Positions 46,331-56,791 of a stretch of DNA of 64,000 bases are shown here, piece after piece. The notes below the pieces were generated by a model. The model was not told the origin of the DNA. It worked only from the letters and a program-made list of their open reading frames with translations, and made no database searches. Positions within the stretch are counted from its first letter, which is position 1, and the number at the start of each line of letters is the position of its first letter. Location: contig JAKOVB010000027.1 of NCBI GenBank assembly GCA_029782295.1, positions 372,001 through 436,000 on the forward strand, given 5' to 3'. A program made the position numbers and the translations under genes. Origin of the DNA: Pseudomonadota bacterium. GTDB taxonomy: Bacteria; Pseudomonadota; Gammaproteobacteria; Burkholderiales; Methylophilaceae.

Positions 46331-46981
46331 ATGCACCCCATTTCGATCTACCTTGCAGCAAGCCTCGCACTCTGGTCTGGCGCCGGCCTGGCACAGCAAT
46401 CCAACGCGCCTGCGGACAGCAAGGGCGGCATCGTCAAATGGGTCGACGACAAAGGGGTGACGCATTACGGTGACTCCATTCCCCCGGAGTACGCCAACCG
46501 CTCCAACACCATGCTCAACAAATCCGGGCGGGTGGTTCGCAGGAACGAAGCGTTCAAGCCAGGGGCCGCAGCTCCGACCCCTGACGAAGAACTGGAAAAG
46601 CAGCAGGCGGAACAGCAGAGACGCGATGCGGTGTTATTGGCGTCCTATACCACGGAGCAGGAAATCGACCTGGCCAAGGAGCGTAGCACCCAGATGGACG
46701 AGTCCATGATCAAGGGCCTGGAACAGCGCGCCACGGGCGCCAGGGAACGACTAGCCATGCATGAAAAATCTGCCGCACCCTACGTGTCCAAGAAAAAACC
46801 CCTGCCACCTGATCTCCAGCAGGACATCGACGGCGTCAAGGGCGAACTTTCCCGCATCGACGAGCAGATTGTCCAGAAACGCAAGGACATCGAGGAAACC
46901 AAGCAGAAGTTCGACCGCGACAAACAACGTTTTCACGAACTCAAGCAGATGAGCAGCACCAAGGTGGCGCCGCCCCGCTAG
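46331..46981 (+). CDS. DUF4124 domain-containing periplasmic protein, 216 aa
   Basis: A signal peptide (about residues 1-21, ending AGLAQ) is followed by a DUF4124 module (IVKWVDDKGVTHYGDSIPPEYA), which binds an unknown partner in the periplasm. A long coiled-coil region rich in Glu, Lys and Gln (about 80-205) follows. GAAAGG lies just before the ATG. Function is unknown for the family. It ends 2 bases from the convergent gatB stop. Confidence 0.85.
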   Translation: MHPISIYLAASLALWSGAGLAQQSNAPADSKGGIVKWVDDKGVTHYGDSIPPEYANRSNTMLNKSGRVVRRNEAFKPGAAAPTPDEELEKQQAEQQRRDAVLLASYTTEQEIDLAKERSTQMDESMIKGLEQRATGARERLAMHEKSAAPYVSKKKPLPPDLQQDIDGVKGELSRIDEQIVQKRKDIEETKQKFDRDKQRFHELKQMSSTKVAPPR

Positions 46982-46983
46982 AC

Positions 46984-48417
46984 TCAGCCGGCCAGTTTCT
47001 TTTTCAGGATCTCGTTGACCTGGGCAGGATTGGCCTTGCCCTTGCTGGCCTTCATGCACTGACCAACGATACCGTTGAAGGCCTTTTCCTTGCCGGCCTT
47101 GTATTCGGCCACCATGGCGGCGTTCGCGGCCAGCACTTCATCCACGATCGCTTCGATCGCGCCGGAATCCGACACCTGCTTCAGGCCGCGTTTTTCGATG
47201 ATGGTGTCGGCATCCCCTTCACCCGACCACATGGCTTCGAACACTTCCTTGGCCATCTTGCCGGAGATGGTGTTGTCGGCGATGCGCTTGAGCAGGCCCG
47301 CCAGTTGCTCGGCAGAAACGGGGGAATCGGCAATGGCTTTGCCTTCTTCGTTCAGCTTGGCCGCAACCGAACCCATCACCCAGTTAGCCACCAGCTTGGC
47401 TTCGCCACCAAACGCTGCTACTGCCGCCACGAAATAATCGGCCACGCCGCGTGAGGCGGTAATCGCTGTCGCATCATAGGCCGGCAGCGCATACTGCTGC
47501 TCGAAACGAGCCTTCATCGCCTCCGGCAGTTCGGGCATCTTCGCCTTCACGGCCTCGATGTCGGCTTCGGAAATCACCAGCGGCAACAGGTCCGGGTCCG
47601 GGAAGTAGCGGTAATCGTTGGCTTCTTCCTTGGAACGCATGGCGCGGGTTTCCCCGGTATCCGGATTGAACAGTACCGTCGCCTGCTGGATGGTACCGCC
47701 GTCTTCCAGCGTTTCGATCTGCCAGCGGGTTTCATATTCGATCGCCTGCTGCATAAAGCGGAAGGAGTTGAGGTTCTTGATCTCGCGGCGTGTCCCCAGC
47801 TTGTCCGAACCCTTGGGACGTACGGACACGTTGACGTCGCAACGGAAAGAGCCTTCCTGCATATTGCCGTCACAGATGCCGATCCACTGGACCAGTTCAT
47901 GCAGTTTCTTGGCATAGGCCACTGCCTCGGCAGCCGAGCGCATGTCCGGTTCGGTGACGATTTCCAGCAACGGCGTGCCGGCACGGTTGAGGTCGATGCC
48001 GGTGGCCCCATGAAAATCCCCATGCAGCGACTTGCCGGCATCTTCTTCCAGATGGGCGCGGGTGATGTTGATCACTTTCTCGACATCGCCCAACTGAATA
48101 GTAATTTTTCCCTTGCCGACGACCGGCAGTTCAAACTGGCTGATCTGGTAACCCTTGGGCAGATCAGGATAAAAGTAGTTCTTGCGGGCGAACACCGAAC
48201 GGCGACCGATCTCGGCGTCGATCGCCAGGCCGAAACGGATCGCACATTGCACCGCTTCACGGTTCAGCACCGGCAACACGCCAGGCAGAGCGATACTCAC
48301 GGCATCAGCCTGCGTGTTCGGCTCAGCACCAAACGCGGTCGAGGCGCCACAGAAGATTTTGGTATTGGTTTGGAGCTGAACGTGTGTTTCCAGCCCGATC
48401 ACGACTTCCCACTGCAT
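46984..48417 (-). CDS. gatB: Asp/Glu-tRNA amidotransferase subunit B, 477 aa
   Basis: This subunit binds misacylated Glu-tRNA(Gln) or Asp-tRNA(Asn) and activates the acid with ATP. It starts [22 protein letters not shown]. It contains the metal/phosphate region [43 protein letters not shown] and [10 protein letters not shown], and a C-terminal YqeY-like tail. It is the last gene of gatCAB; the start overlaps the gatA stop by one base. Confidence 0.98.
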   Translation of the reverse strand: MQWEVVIGLETHVQLQTNTKIFCGASTAFGAEPNTQADAVSIALPGVLPVLNREAVQCAIRFGLAIDAEIGRRSVFARKNYFYPDLPKGYQISQFELPVVGKGKITIQLGDVEKVINITRAHLEEDAGKSLHGDFHGATGIDLNRAGTPLLEIVTEPDMRSAAEAVAYAKKLHELVQWIGICDGNMQEGSFRCDVNVSVRPKGSDKLGTRREIKNLNSFRFMQQAIEYETRWQIETLEDGGTIQQATVLFNPDTGETRAMRSKEEANDYRYFPDPDLLPLVISEADIEAVKAKMPELPEAMKARFEQQYALPAYDATAITASRGVADYFVAAVAAFGGEAKLVANWVMGSVAAKLNEEGKAIADSPVSAEQLAGLLKRIADNTISGKMAKEVFEAMWSGEGDADTIIEKRGLKQVSDSGAIEAIVDEVLAANAAMVAEYKAGKEKAFNGIVGQCMKASKGKANPAQVNEILKKKLAG

Positions 48418-49871
48418 TATTCGATTCCTTGAGGCATTTGCTTGTGCCAGTCCGTCACCTGCTGGTACTGGTGGCCGATGTTCAGCATGCGCGCTTCGCT
48501 GAAATAGTTGCCGATGATCTGCAGACCGACCGGCAGGCCGTTCGAGAACCCAGCCGGCACGCTCATGCCGGGCAGACCCGCCAGATTGACCGCGATGGTA
48601 TAGAGATCTTCCAGATACATGGCGACCGGGTCGTTGGTCTTTTCACCCGTCTTGAAGGCGGTACCCGGTGCCGCCGGCCCCATGATGACGTCGCACTGTT
48701 TGAAGGCCTGCTCGAAATCCTGCGCGATCAGGCGGCGCAACTGCTGGGCCTTGAGGTAGTAAGCGTCATAGTAGCCCGCGCTCAGCACGTAGGTGCCGAC
48801 CATGATGCGGCGTTTCACTTCCGCGCCGAAGCCTTCTGCACGTGTCTTGCAGTACATGTCCATGAGATCGGTGTATTCCGCGGCGCGATGGCCGTAGCGC
48901 ACGCCGTCGTAGCGTGACAGGTTGGAACTGGCCTCAGCCGGCGCCAGCACGTAGTACACGGGAATGGAAAGCTGCGTATTGGGCAGACTGACTTCGACCG
49001 TTTCGGCCCCCAGCTTGCGATATTGCTCAATCGCGTCCAGCACCACCTTGGCCACACCGGCATCCAGGCCATCAGCAAAGTATTCCCTGGGCAGGCCGAT
49101 ACGCAGCCCCTTCAGAGGCTGGTTCAGGTCGCGGGTGTAGTCCTCGGTATCACGCTGCAGACTGGTGGAATCGCGCGTATCGAAACCGGCCATCACGTTC
49201 ATCATCAAGGCCAGATCTTCGGCGGACTTAGCCATCGGCCCCGCCTGATCCAGTGACGAAGCGAAGGCGATCATGCCGTAGCGGGAACACACGCCGTACG
49301 TCGGCTTGAGGCCAGACAAGCCACACAGCGATGCCGGCTGGCGGATCGAGCCGCCGGTGTCCGTGCCGGTCGCCGCCGGCGCCAGACGCGCTGCCACCGC
49401 CGCGGCGGAACCGCCGGAACTGCCGCCAGGCACGCGGGCACGATCCCAAGGGTTCTGCACCTTGCCGAAATAGGAGGTTTCGTTGGACGACCCCATGGCG
49501 AATTCGTCCATGTTGGTCTTGCCGAGATTCACGGCACCGGCATTGTCAAACTGGCTGATGATATGAGCATCGTAGGGTGCCACGAAATTTTCCAGCATCT
49601 TCGAACCACAGGTGGTCCGCCATCCTTGGGCACAGAAGATATCTTTCTGCGCGAACGGGATGCCGGTCAGCGGACCAGCCTTGCCTTGTGCAATCAGCGC
49701 GTCGGCGGCAGCGGCCTGCGCCAGGCTGCGATCAGCATCCAGCGTGATGTAGGCATTGATTTCCGGGTTCAGCCGGTTGATGCGGTCAAGAAACAGTTGC
49801 GTCAGCTCGACACTCGAAATCTGCTTGGCGCCGAGCGCGGTCGCCAATTCCTTCAAACTTGCGTTGATCAT
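48417..49871 (-). CDS. gatA: Asp/Glu-tRNA amidotransferase subunit A, 484 aa
   Basis: This amidase-family enzyme releases ammonia from glutamine for the GatB active site. The Ser-cisSer-Lys triad lies in the IPFAQKDIF Lys region and [17 protein letters not shown] plus [13 protein letters not shown]. It overlaps gatC and gatB by one base each, so all three subunits are made in balance. The presence of gatCAB implies that the cell makes Gln-tRNA or Asn-tRNA by the indirect route. Confidence 0.98.
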   Translation of the reverse strand: MINASLKELATALGAKQISSVELTQLFLDRINRLNPEINAYITLDADRSLAQAAAADALIAQGKAGPLTGIPFAQKDIFCAQGWRTTCGSKMLENFVAPYDAHIISQFDNAGAVNLGKTNMDEFAMGSSNETSYFGKVQNPWDRARVPGGSSGGSAAAVAARLAPAATGTDTGGSIRQPASLCGLSGLKPTYGVCSRYGMIAFASSLDQAGPMAKSAEDLALMMNVMAGFDTRDSTSLQRDTEDYTRDLNQPLKGLRIGLPREYFADGLDAGVAKVVLDAIEQYRKLGAETVEVSLPNTQLSIPVYYVLAPAEASSNLSRYDGVRYGHRAAEYTDLMDMYCKTRAEGFGAEVKRRIMVGTYVLSAGYYDAYYLKAQQLRRLIAQDFEQAFKQCDVIMGPAAPGTAFKTGEKTNDPVAMYLEDLYTIAVNLAGLPGMSVPAGFSNGLPVGLQIIGNYFSEARMLNIGHQYQQVTDWHKQMPQGIE

Positions 49872-50158
49872 TACTCGATAACCTTGGGAACAAGATACAG
49901 GCCGTTTTCGACGGCTGGCGCGATGGACTGGAACAGTTCACGCTGATTGATTTCAGTCACGACATCGTCGCGCAGGCGCTGTGTCACGTCCTGCGAGTGG
50001 GACATCGGCTCGATGCCCGTGGTGTCGACGGCCTGCATCTGCTCGATCAGGCCGAGGATACCGCCGAGTTTTTCGAGGGTGGCGTGCGCATCGGCCTCGG
50101 TCACTTCGATGCGGGCAAGATGGGCAATACGTTTTACGTCGTCGATGGTCAGTGACAT
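49871..50158 (-). CDS. gatC: Asp/Glu-tRNA amidotransferase subunit C, 95 aa
   Basis: This small helical subunit holds GatA and GatB together. The typical start [14 protein letters not shown] and the [22 protein letters not shown] segment are visible. Length 95 is standard. It is first in gatCAB and divergent from mreB; the 125-base gap (50159-50283) carries the facing promoters. Confidence 0.96.
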   Translation of the reverse strand: MSLTIDDVKRIAHLARIEVTEADAHATLEKLGGILGLIEQMQAVDTTGIEPMSHSQDVTQRLRDDVVTEINQRELFQSIAPAVENGLYLVPKVIE

Positions 50159-50184
50159 ATTGGTTCTAAGTCTGTTGTTAAGTC

Positions 50185-50213
50185 TTAAACTTCAAAGCGA
50201 TATTTGGTATTAT
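50185..50213 (+). promoter_or_regulatory. Candidate sigma-70 promoter of mreB
   Basis: TTAAAC (50185-50190) and TATTAT (50208-50213) are separated by 17 bases and lie about 70 bases before the mreB ATG. The -10 box is close to consensus, the -35 box only half. Confidence 0.4.
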
Positions 50214-50244
50214 AGCGTGATTTACGCCACACCTTCAGCCATAG

Positions 50245-51327
<1,083 letters not shown>

Positions 51328-51353
51328 TCCATTCCCTTTCCACCCATCAGTCC

Positions 51354-51381
51354 CCGGCGGGCAGCAAACCCGCCGGTTTTT
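51354..51381 (+). terminator. Intrinsic terminator between mreB and mreC
   Basis: CCGGCGGG and CCCGCCGG form a perfect 8-bp GC stem with a 7-base loop, followed by five T residues. It lies in the 82-base gap between mreB and mreC, so it likely works as a leaky terminator that lets only part of the transcripts reach mreCD. Confidence 0.75.
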
Positions 51382-51409
51382 CCGCCTATCGCAAGGCTGA
51401 CTGCAAGAC

Positions 51410-52324
51410 ATGGCATCACTGCAAAACCAGCAACCACCGGCCTTCTTCGTTCGCGGCCCCAGCCCCTTCGCGCGCCTCAGCTTTTTCGCGGCGATTTCAC
51501 TGGCACTGATGGCCGTCGATGCGCGCCTGCATTACCTGACCGAAGTCCGCCAGGGCTTCACGGCACTGCTGCATCCCCTCGAGATCCTCGCCCATGGCCC
51601 TTCTGCAGCCTATGACGCCACCCGTGATTTCATTACCCGGCAATCCCTCCTGATCGAGGAGAACAACGCCCTGCACGAAAAAAGCCTGAAGCAAAGCGCT
51701 GACCTGCAGCGTTTCAACGCCATGCAGGCCGAAAACGAACATCTGCGCAATCTGCTCAAGGCGAGCAAGGAAACGCCACAGCCGGGCAAACTGGCCGAAA
51801 TCATCCACACCAGCCGTGACCCGTTCACGCGCAAGGTCATCGTCAACATCGGCACCCAGCAGGGAATTACCGCAGGGCAGGCGGCCATCGACGAATACGG
51901 CGTGATCGGGCAAGTGACCCAGGTGTATCCGTTCAGCAGCGAAGTGACCCTGATCACGGACAAGGATCTCGCCATCCCGATCCAGATCGAACGCAACGGC
52001 CTGCGCGCGATCGCATTCGGTTACGGCCGCGACAATACCATCGACCTGCCTTACCTGCCGATGAATGTCGATATCCGAGAGGGCGACAAGCTGGTCACTT
52101 CCGGCATCGACGGCATCTACCCGAGCGGGTTGGCCGTGGCCAAGGTGACCCGGATCGAACGCAACGCCGATTCACCGTTCGCCCACATCGTCTGCACCCC
52201 GACAGCCGGGATCAACAACCACCGCCAGATTCTGCTGCTGACCATGGCCAACGTCGCGCCAGCCCCGTCGGAATCCAGCAAGCCTGCCCAGCCGAGGAAC
52301 CGCCATGCGCCCCGTCGGCCTTAA
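51410..52324 (+). CDS. mreC: Rod shape-determining protein MreC, 304 aa
   Basis: A cytoplasmic tail and one transmembrane helix (FFAAISLALMAVDARL) are followed by a coiled coil (ENNALHEKSLKQSADLQRF) and the two periplasmic beta-barrel domains (VIVNIGTQQGITAGQAAIDEYGVIGQV, LVTSGIDGIYPSGLAVAKV). MreC bridges MreB/MreD to PBP2 and activates it. A Pro/Ser/Ala-rich tail follows. It overlaps mreD by 20 bases. Confidence 0.96.
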   Translation: MASLQNQQPPAFFVRGPSPFARLSFFAAISLALMAVDARLHYLTEVRQGFTALLHPLEILAHGPSAAYDATRDFITRQSLLIEENNALHEKSLKQSADLQRFNAMQAENEHLRNLLKASKETPQPGKLAEIIHTSRDPFTRKVIVNIGTQQGITAGQAAIDEYGVIGQVTQVYPFSSEVTLITDKDLAIPIQIERNGLRAIAFGYGRDNTIDLPYLPMNVDIREGDKLVTSGIDGIYPSGLAVAKVTRIERNADSPFAHIVCTPTAGINNHRQILLLTMANVAPAPSESSKPAQPRNRHAPRRP

Positions 52325-52781
52325 ACAAATCTATTTCAGCCTGCTGGTCGCCTTCATGCTGTACCTGCTGCCATGGGCCGGGTTCGGCCTGCTGGTGCGA
52401 CCGGACTTCGTCCTGCTGGTCCTGTTGTTCTGGATGCTGCGTGCGCCCCATTTATGCAACGTCGGCACGGCCTGGACCATGGGACTGCTGGCGGACCTCG
52501 CCAGCGGCAGCCTGTTTGGTCAGTATGCACTCACTTATGCCATCACCGCCTTCGTTGCACTGTCCTACCAGCGCCGGCTGGTGCTGTTCAACGATTGGCA
52601 GCAGGCCGGTTATGTGTTCGTGCTGCTGGTGCTGACCCAGATCACGCTGCTGATCCTCAAGCTCTTTGGCGGCAGCGGGCTGCCCGGCTGGAGCTATTTC
52701 CTGCCCAGCATCACCGGGGTGCTCCTGTGGCAAGTCGTGGTGTATTCCCGCGTCCGGGTCACCGGTCAAAAAGACCATTAA
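52305..52781 (+). CDS. mreD: Rod shape-determining protein MreD, 158 aa
   Basis: This is a small integral membrane protein with about five helices and a short LLADLASGSLFGQYALTY motif typical of the family. It is part of the elongasome core with MreC and PBP2. GAGGA precedes the ATG, which lies inside mreC. The PBP2 gene starts 12 bases downstream. Confidence 0.94.
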   Translation: MRPVGLKQIYFSLLVAFMLYLLPWAGFGLLVRPDFVLLVLLFWMLRAPHLCNVGTAWTMGLLADLASGSLFGQYALTYAITAFVALSYQRRLVLFNDWQQAGYVFVLLVLTQITLLILKLFGGSGLPGWSYFLPSITGVLLWQVVVYSRVRVTGQKDH

Positions 52782-52793
52782 ACGGGCCGCGGC

Positions 52794-54719
52794 ATGAGAA
52801 TCACCTCCGAGCTGAAAAACACCCAGCGGGAACAGCAATTGTTCCGCACACGGCTGGGCGTTTCTGCCCTGCTGGTGCTGGTCTGCTTTGGCATCCTGGC
52901 AGGCCGATTCTTCTACCTGCAGTTCCTGAAATACGACTATTACCAGACGCTGGCGGAGAGCAATCGCATTTCTCTGGTCCCCATCGTGCCCAACCGGGGC
53001 CTGATCCTTGATCGCAACGGTGTGGTGCTGGCCCACAACTTCTTCGTCTATACCCTGGAAATCACCCCCTCCAAGGTGGAGAACGTCGAAGAAACCATCG
53101 ACAACATCAGCAAGCTGATCGAAGTCACGACCAACGACCGCAAACGCTTCAAGAAGCTGCGCGATCAGAGTCACAATTTCGAGAGCGTGCCCTTGCGCAG
53201 CCACCTGACGGAGGAGGAGGCCGCGCGCTTCGCGGTCAATCGCTACCGTTTCCCCGGGGTGGAAATCCGCTCGCGACTGTTCCGCCATTACCCTCAAGGC
53301 ACGCTGGGCTCCCACCTGATCGGCTATATCGGTCGCATCAACGACGCCGACCTGAAAGTTCTGGACGAAAACGGCGATCTTTCCAATTACAAGGGCACCG
53401 ACCATATCGGCAAAGCCGGTCTCGAACAATATTATGAACACCAGCTGCATGGGGTCACCGGCTTTCAGCAGGTGGAAATTGATGCTGATGGCCATGCAGT
53501 GCGCGTGCTTTCCAGCACGGCCCCGGTACCCGGCGACAACCTCACCCTGTCCATCGACAGCAAACTGCAGGACATTGCCGAGAAGGCCTTCGGCAACCGC
53601 CGCGGCGCTCTGGTAGCCCTGAGCCCGTCGACAGGGGAGGTGCTGGCTTACGTCAGCATGCCCACATACGATCCCAACCTGTTCGTCGATGGCATCGACA
53701 CAGACAACTGGAAGTTGCTGAACGACTCGCTCGACAAACCGCTGATCAACCGGCCGTTGCGCGGGATCTATCCCCCGGGGTCGACTTTCAAGCCTTTTGT
53801 CGCGCTTGCCGGCCTGCACGCCGGTAAGCGCGAACCCCCATTCTCCATCAGCGACCCCGGCGTCTATTTCCTGCCCGGCAGCTCGCACCAGTACCGTGAC
53901 TGGAAACCGGGCGGCCACGGCAGCGTGGACGTACAACGTGCGATTACCGTCTCCTGTGACACCTTCTTTTACGGACTGGCGCTTGACCTCGGCATCGACC
54001 GCCTGGCGGCTTTTGCCAATCATTTCGGATTCGGACGTCGTTCAGGCATCGATCTCGACGGCGAACTCTCCGGGCTGATGCCGACGCCAGAGTGGAAAGC
54101 CAAACGCTGGAAGCAGAAATGGTATCCCGGTGAAACCATCATTACCGGTATCGGCCAGGGCTACACGCTGGTCACGCCCATGCAACTGGCACAGGCCACC
54201 GCCATCCTGGCCAACAACGGTACCGCGATCAAGCCGCACCTGGTAGCCTCGATCCAGGAAGGAGGTAGCGGTGCCGCCCACCCCATGGTGCCGCAGGTCG
54301 TCGACAAGGTTGAACTCGATCCCAAGCATGTGCAACTGGTCAAGGACGGCATGCTGGGCGTGACCCAGCCCGGCGGCACCGCGGCCAGCATCGGCGCCAA
54401 CGCACCTTACCTGATCGCAGCCAAAACCGGTACCGCGCAGGTGGTAGCTATCAAGCAAGGACAGAAATACAACGCCAGCGCCATTGACGAACGCCATCGC
54501 GACCACGCGCTGTTCATTGCCTATGCCCCGGCGGATGACCCCAAGATCGCACTTGCGGTCATCGTCGAGAACGGGGGGCATGGCGGTTCGGCAGCCGGTC
54601 CGATTGCACGTCAGGTCATGGATTATTTCCTGCTGGGCAAGGAACCACCGGGCCCCGTCTCGGAAGCACCCGCCGCAGCGTCCGCCACCACACCTTCGGA
54701 GCCTGAACCTCATGATTAG
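52794..54719 (+). CDS. mrdA: Penicillin-binding protein 2 (elongation transpeptidase), 641 aa
   Basis: This is the peptidoglycan transpeptidase of the elongasome. One N-terminal helix (LLVLVCFGILAGRFFYLQFL) is followed by the pedestal domain (IVPNRGLILDRNGVVLAHNF) and the penicillin-binding domain with SxxK in YPPGSTFKPF, SCD, and KTGTAQ. Size fits PBP2. The C-terminal tail is Pro/Ala/Thr rich. It overlaps rodA by 8 bases, so translation is probably coupled. Confidence 0.97.
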   Translation: MRITSELKNTQREQQLFRTRLGVSALLVLVCFGILAGRFFYLQFLKYDYYQTLAESNRISLVPIVPNRGLILDRNGVVLAHNFFVYTLEITPSKVENVEETIDNISKLIEVTTNDRKRFKKLRDQSHNFESVPLRSHLTEEEAARFAVNRYRFPGVEIRSRLFRHYPQGTLGSHLIGYIGRINDADLKVLDENGDLSNYKGTDHIGKAGLEQYYEHQLHGVTGFQQVEIDADGHAVRVLSSTAPVPGDNLTLSIDSKLQDIAEKAFGNRRGALVALSPSTGEVLAYVSMPTYDPNLFVDGIDTDNWKLLNDSLDKPLINRPLRGIYPPGSTFKPFVALAGLHAGKREPPFSISDPGVYFLPGSSHQYRDWKPGGHGSVDVQRAITVSCDTFFYGLALDLGIDRLAAFANHFGFGRRSGIDLDGELSGLMPTPEWKAKRWKQKWYPGETIITGIGQGYTLVTPMQLAQATAILANNGTAIKPHLVASIQEGGSGAAHPMVPQVVDKVELDPKHVQLVKDGMLGVTQPGGTAASIGANAPYLIAAKTGTAQVVAIKQGQKYNASAIDERHRDHALFIAYAPADDPKIALAVIVENGGHGGSAAGPIARQVMDYFLLGKEPPGPVSEAPAAASATTPSEPEPHD

Positions 54720-55806
54720 GCTATTCCTCAAACGCCTGACCGCTCACTTCGATCAGTTCCTGCTGGGCACGTTGATCTTTACCATGCTGGTCGCCCTGTT
54801 CGTACTGTATAGCGCTTCGGGCCAGAGCATCGACCGCATGTCCTCGCAAGCCGTCAATATCATGGTGGCGCTCAGCGTACTATGGATATTCGCCAACATC
54901 CCCCCGCAACACCTCCAGCGAGTGGCCGTGCCGCTTTACCTGCTGGGAATGCTGCTGCTGATCGGGGTTTTCCTGTTTGGCGACGTGTCCAAGGGCGCAC
55001 GCCGCTGGCTGAATCTCGGCGTCATGCGGATCCAGCCGTCTGAACTGATGCGTATTGCGGTGCCGATGATGCTGGCCTGGTACTTCGCGCGCCGGGAAGA
55101 CAGTCACCGTTTCAGCGATTACGTCATCGGCGCCATCATGCTGGCACTCCCGGTCGGGCTGATCGTCAAGCAACCCGACCTGGGGACGGCCTTGCTGATC
55201 AGCGCCTCCGGCTTCTACGTGCTGTTTCTGGCCGGCCTGAGCTGGCGCCTGCTGATCGGCCTCACCCTGGCCGTCGGCGCCCTCGTTCCCCTGATATGGC
55301 CACTGCTTCACGATTACCAGCGCCGCCGCATCGAGATTCTCTTCGATCCCTACCAGGACCCGCTCGGTGCCGGCTACCACACCATCCAGGCCACCATTGC
55401 CCTCGGTTCCGGCGGCTTGGCAGGCAAGGGCTGGCTGCAAGGCACACAGGCACAGCTCGACTTCCTGCCTGAACGCCATACCGACTTCATTTTCGCCGTG
55501 TTCGGCGAAGAGTTCGGCCTGCTCGGCAACCTGTTGCTGCTGATCCTGTTCACCGTCATCATCGCCCGGGGCATGCTGATCGCCGCCAACGCGCAGAACA
55601 CATTCAGCCGCCTGCTTGCAGGCAGCATCACGCTGACCTTCTTCACCTACGCCTTCGTCAACATGGGCATGGTGAGCGGGATCCTGCCAGTGGTAGGGGT
55701 TCCGCTGCCGCTCATCAGCTACGGCGGAACATCGCTGGTGACGCTGATGATCGGATTTGGTATTTTGATGAGTATCCAGACCCACAAGAAACTGGTGGCA
55801 ACATGA
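54712..55806 (+). CDS. rodA: Peptidoglycan glycosyltransferase RodA, 364 aa
   Basis: This ten-helix SEDS family polymerase makes glycan strands with PBP2. Family signatures include FGDVSKGARRWLNLG, QPSELMRIAVP, KQPDLGTALLI and GVPLPLISYGGTSLVTLMIGFGILM. The ATG at 54712 lies inside the mrdA end. The Asp needed for catalysis in SEDS proteins is expected in the large periplasmic loop (RHTDFIFAVFGEE). Overlaps rlpA by 4 bases. Confidence 0.97.
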   Translation: MIRLFLKRLTAHFDQFLLGTLIFTMLVALFVLYSASGQSIDRMSSQAVNIMVALSVLWIFANIPPQHLQRVAVPLYLLGMLLLIGVFLFGDVSKGARRWLNLGVMRIQPSELMRIAVPMMLAWYFARREDSHRFSDYVIGAIMLALPVGLIVKQPDLGTALLISASGFYVLFLAGLSWRLLIGLTLAVGALVPLIWPLLHDYQRRRIEILFDPYQDPLGAGYHTIQATIALGSGGLAGKGWLQGTQAQLDFLPERHTDFIFAVFGEEFGLLGNLLLLILFTVIIARGMLIAANAQNTFSRLLAGSITLTFFTYAFVNMGMVSGILPVVGVPLPLISYGGTSLVTLMIGFGILMSIQTHKKLVAT

Positions 55807-56783
55807 TGTACTTCCACCCCATCCTGCGTGCTTACGGCGTGGCGATCGCCACCTCCCTGCTGCTGAGCGCCTGCGGCACGTTCGGCAGCAAGCCCGACAC
55901 ACCGGTCATCGAACGCACCGAGCCGACCAAGGCCGAACCCGCTAGCGGGAAGCAGCCACCGGCTTCACCCGCCACCAAACGCGGCGGCGGCTATTACCTG
56001 GATGACGGCCCCGGCGACAATCCACCGGCCGACATCGACGCCATTCCCGATGCCGAACCCAGAGTGGAACCGTTGATGGCCCGTGCCAACCGGCCTTATG
56101 TGGCACTCGGTGAAAATTACACCCCGATGACCCAATACCAGCCATACAAAGCCGCAGGCATCGCTTCCTGGTACGGGCGCCGTTACCACAACCAGAAAAC
56201 CTCGAGCGGCGAGGTGTACGACATGTATGGCATGACCGCGGCACACCCGGTCCTGCCCATTCCCAGCTACGTGCGTGTCACCAACCCTGACAACGGCAGG
56301 TCGGTCATCGTCCGCGTCAACGACCGCGGCCCGTTCAAGAAGGACCGGCTGATCGACCTCTCCTACGCAGCGGCCTACAAATTGCGCCTGACCGGCAAGG
56401 GTAGCGGACTGGTGCAGGTCGAAGCCATCGATCCTCGCGCCACCCTCGCCGAAACCCCACCGCCACAACCGGCACTCGCCATGGACAAGAGCCTGGACAA
56501 CGCCCCCGCACCGATGCCGACAGTACAACCGCAACCCCAGTCACCGGCGACCTCCGGCAGTTTCGTCCAGGCAGGCGCATTCAAGCGCAAGGAAAACGCC
56601 GATGTGCTGCGTGACAAGCTCAGGCAGCAGAACCTCCTGGAAAATGTCGCGATCGAGAACTGGTATAATAACGGCATCTACCGTGTGCGGCTGGGCCCGT
56701 TCAACAGCCGCGACGACGCCATCCGCGCTGCAGGTGAAATCAAGCAGTCGCTCGGCGTTTCCACTCTCGTCATTACTCAGTAA
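55803..56783 (+). CDS. rlpA: Septal-ring lytic transglycosylase RlpA family lipoprotein with SPOR domain, 326 aa
   Basis: A lipoprotein signal with LLSAC is followed by a double-psi beta-barrel (ASWYGRRYHNQKTSSGEVYDMYGMTAAHPVLP, VNDRGPFKKDRLIDLSYAAA) containing the catalytic Asp and His region, and a C-terminal SPOR domain (about residues 245-325) that binds denuded glycan. RlpA cuts naked glycan strands at the septum. The start overlaps the rodA stop in ATGA. Confidence 0.94.
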   Translation: MMYFHPILRAYGVAIATSLLLSACGTFGSKPDTPVIERTEPTKAEPASGKQPPASPATKRGGGYYLDDGPGDNPPADIDAIPDAEPRVEPLMARANRPYVALGENYTPMTQYQPYKAAGIASWYGRRYHNQKTSSGEVYDMYGMTAAHPVLPIPSYVRVTNPDNGRSVIVRVNDRGPFKKDRLIDLSYAAAYKLRLTGKGSGLVQVEAIDPRATLAETPPPQPALAMDKSLDNAPAPMPTVQPQPQSPATSGSFVQAGAFKRKENADVLRDKLRQQNLLENVAIENWYNNGIYRVRLGPFNSRDDAIRAAGEIKQSLGVSTLVITQ

Positions 56784-56791
56784 AGAATCTC

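Noticed and set aside
52452-54023. Long minus-strand open frame (523 codons) opposite mreD and mrdA
   Set aside because: PBP2 on the plus strand has all three catalytic motifs; the antisense frame has no recognisable domain and crosses a gene boundary.
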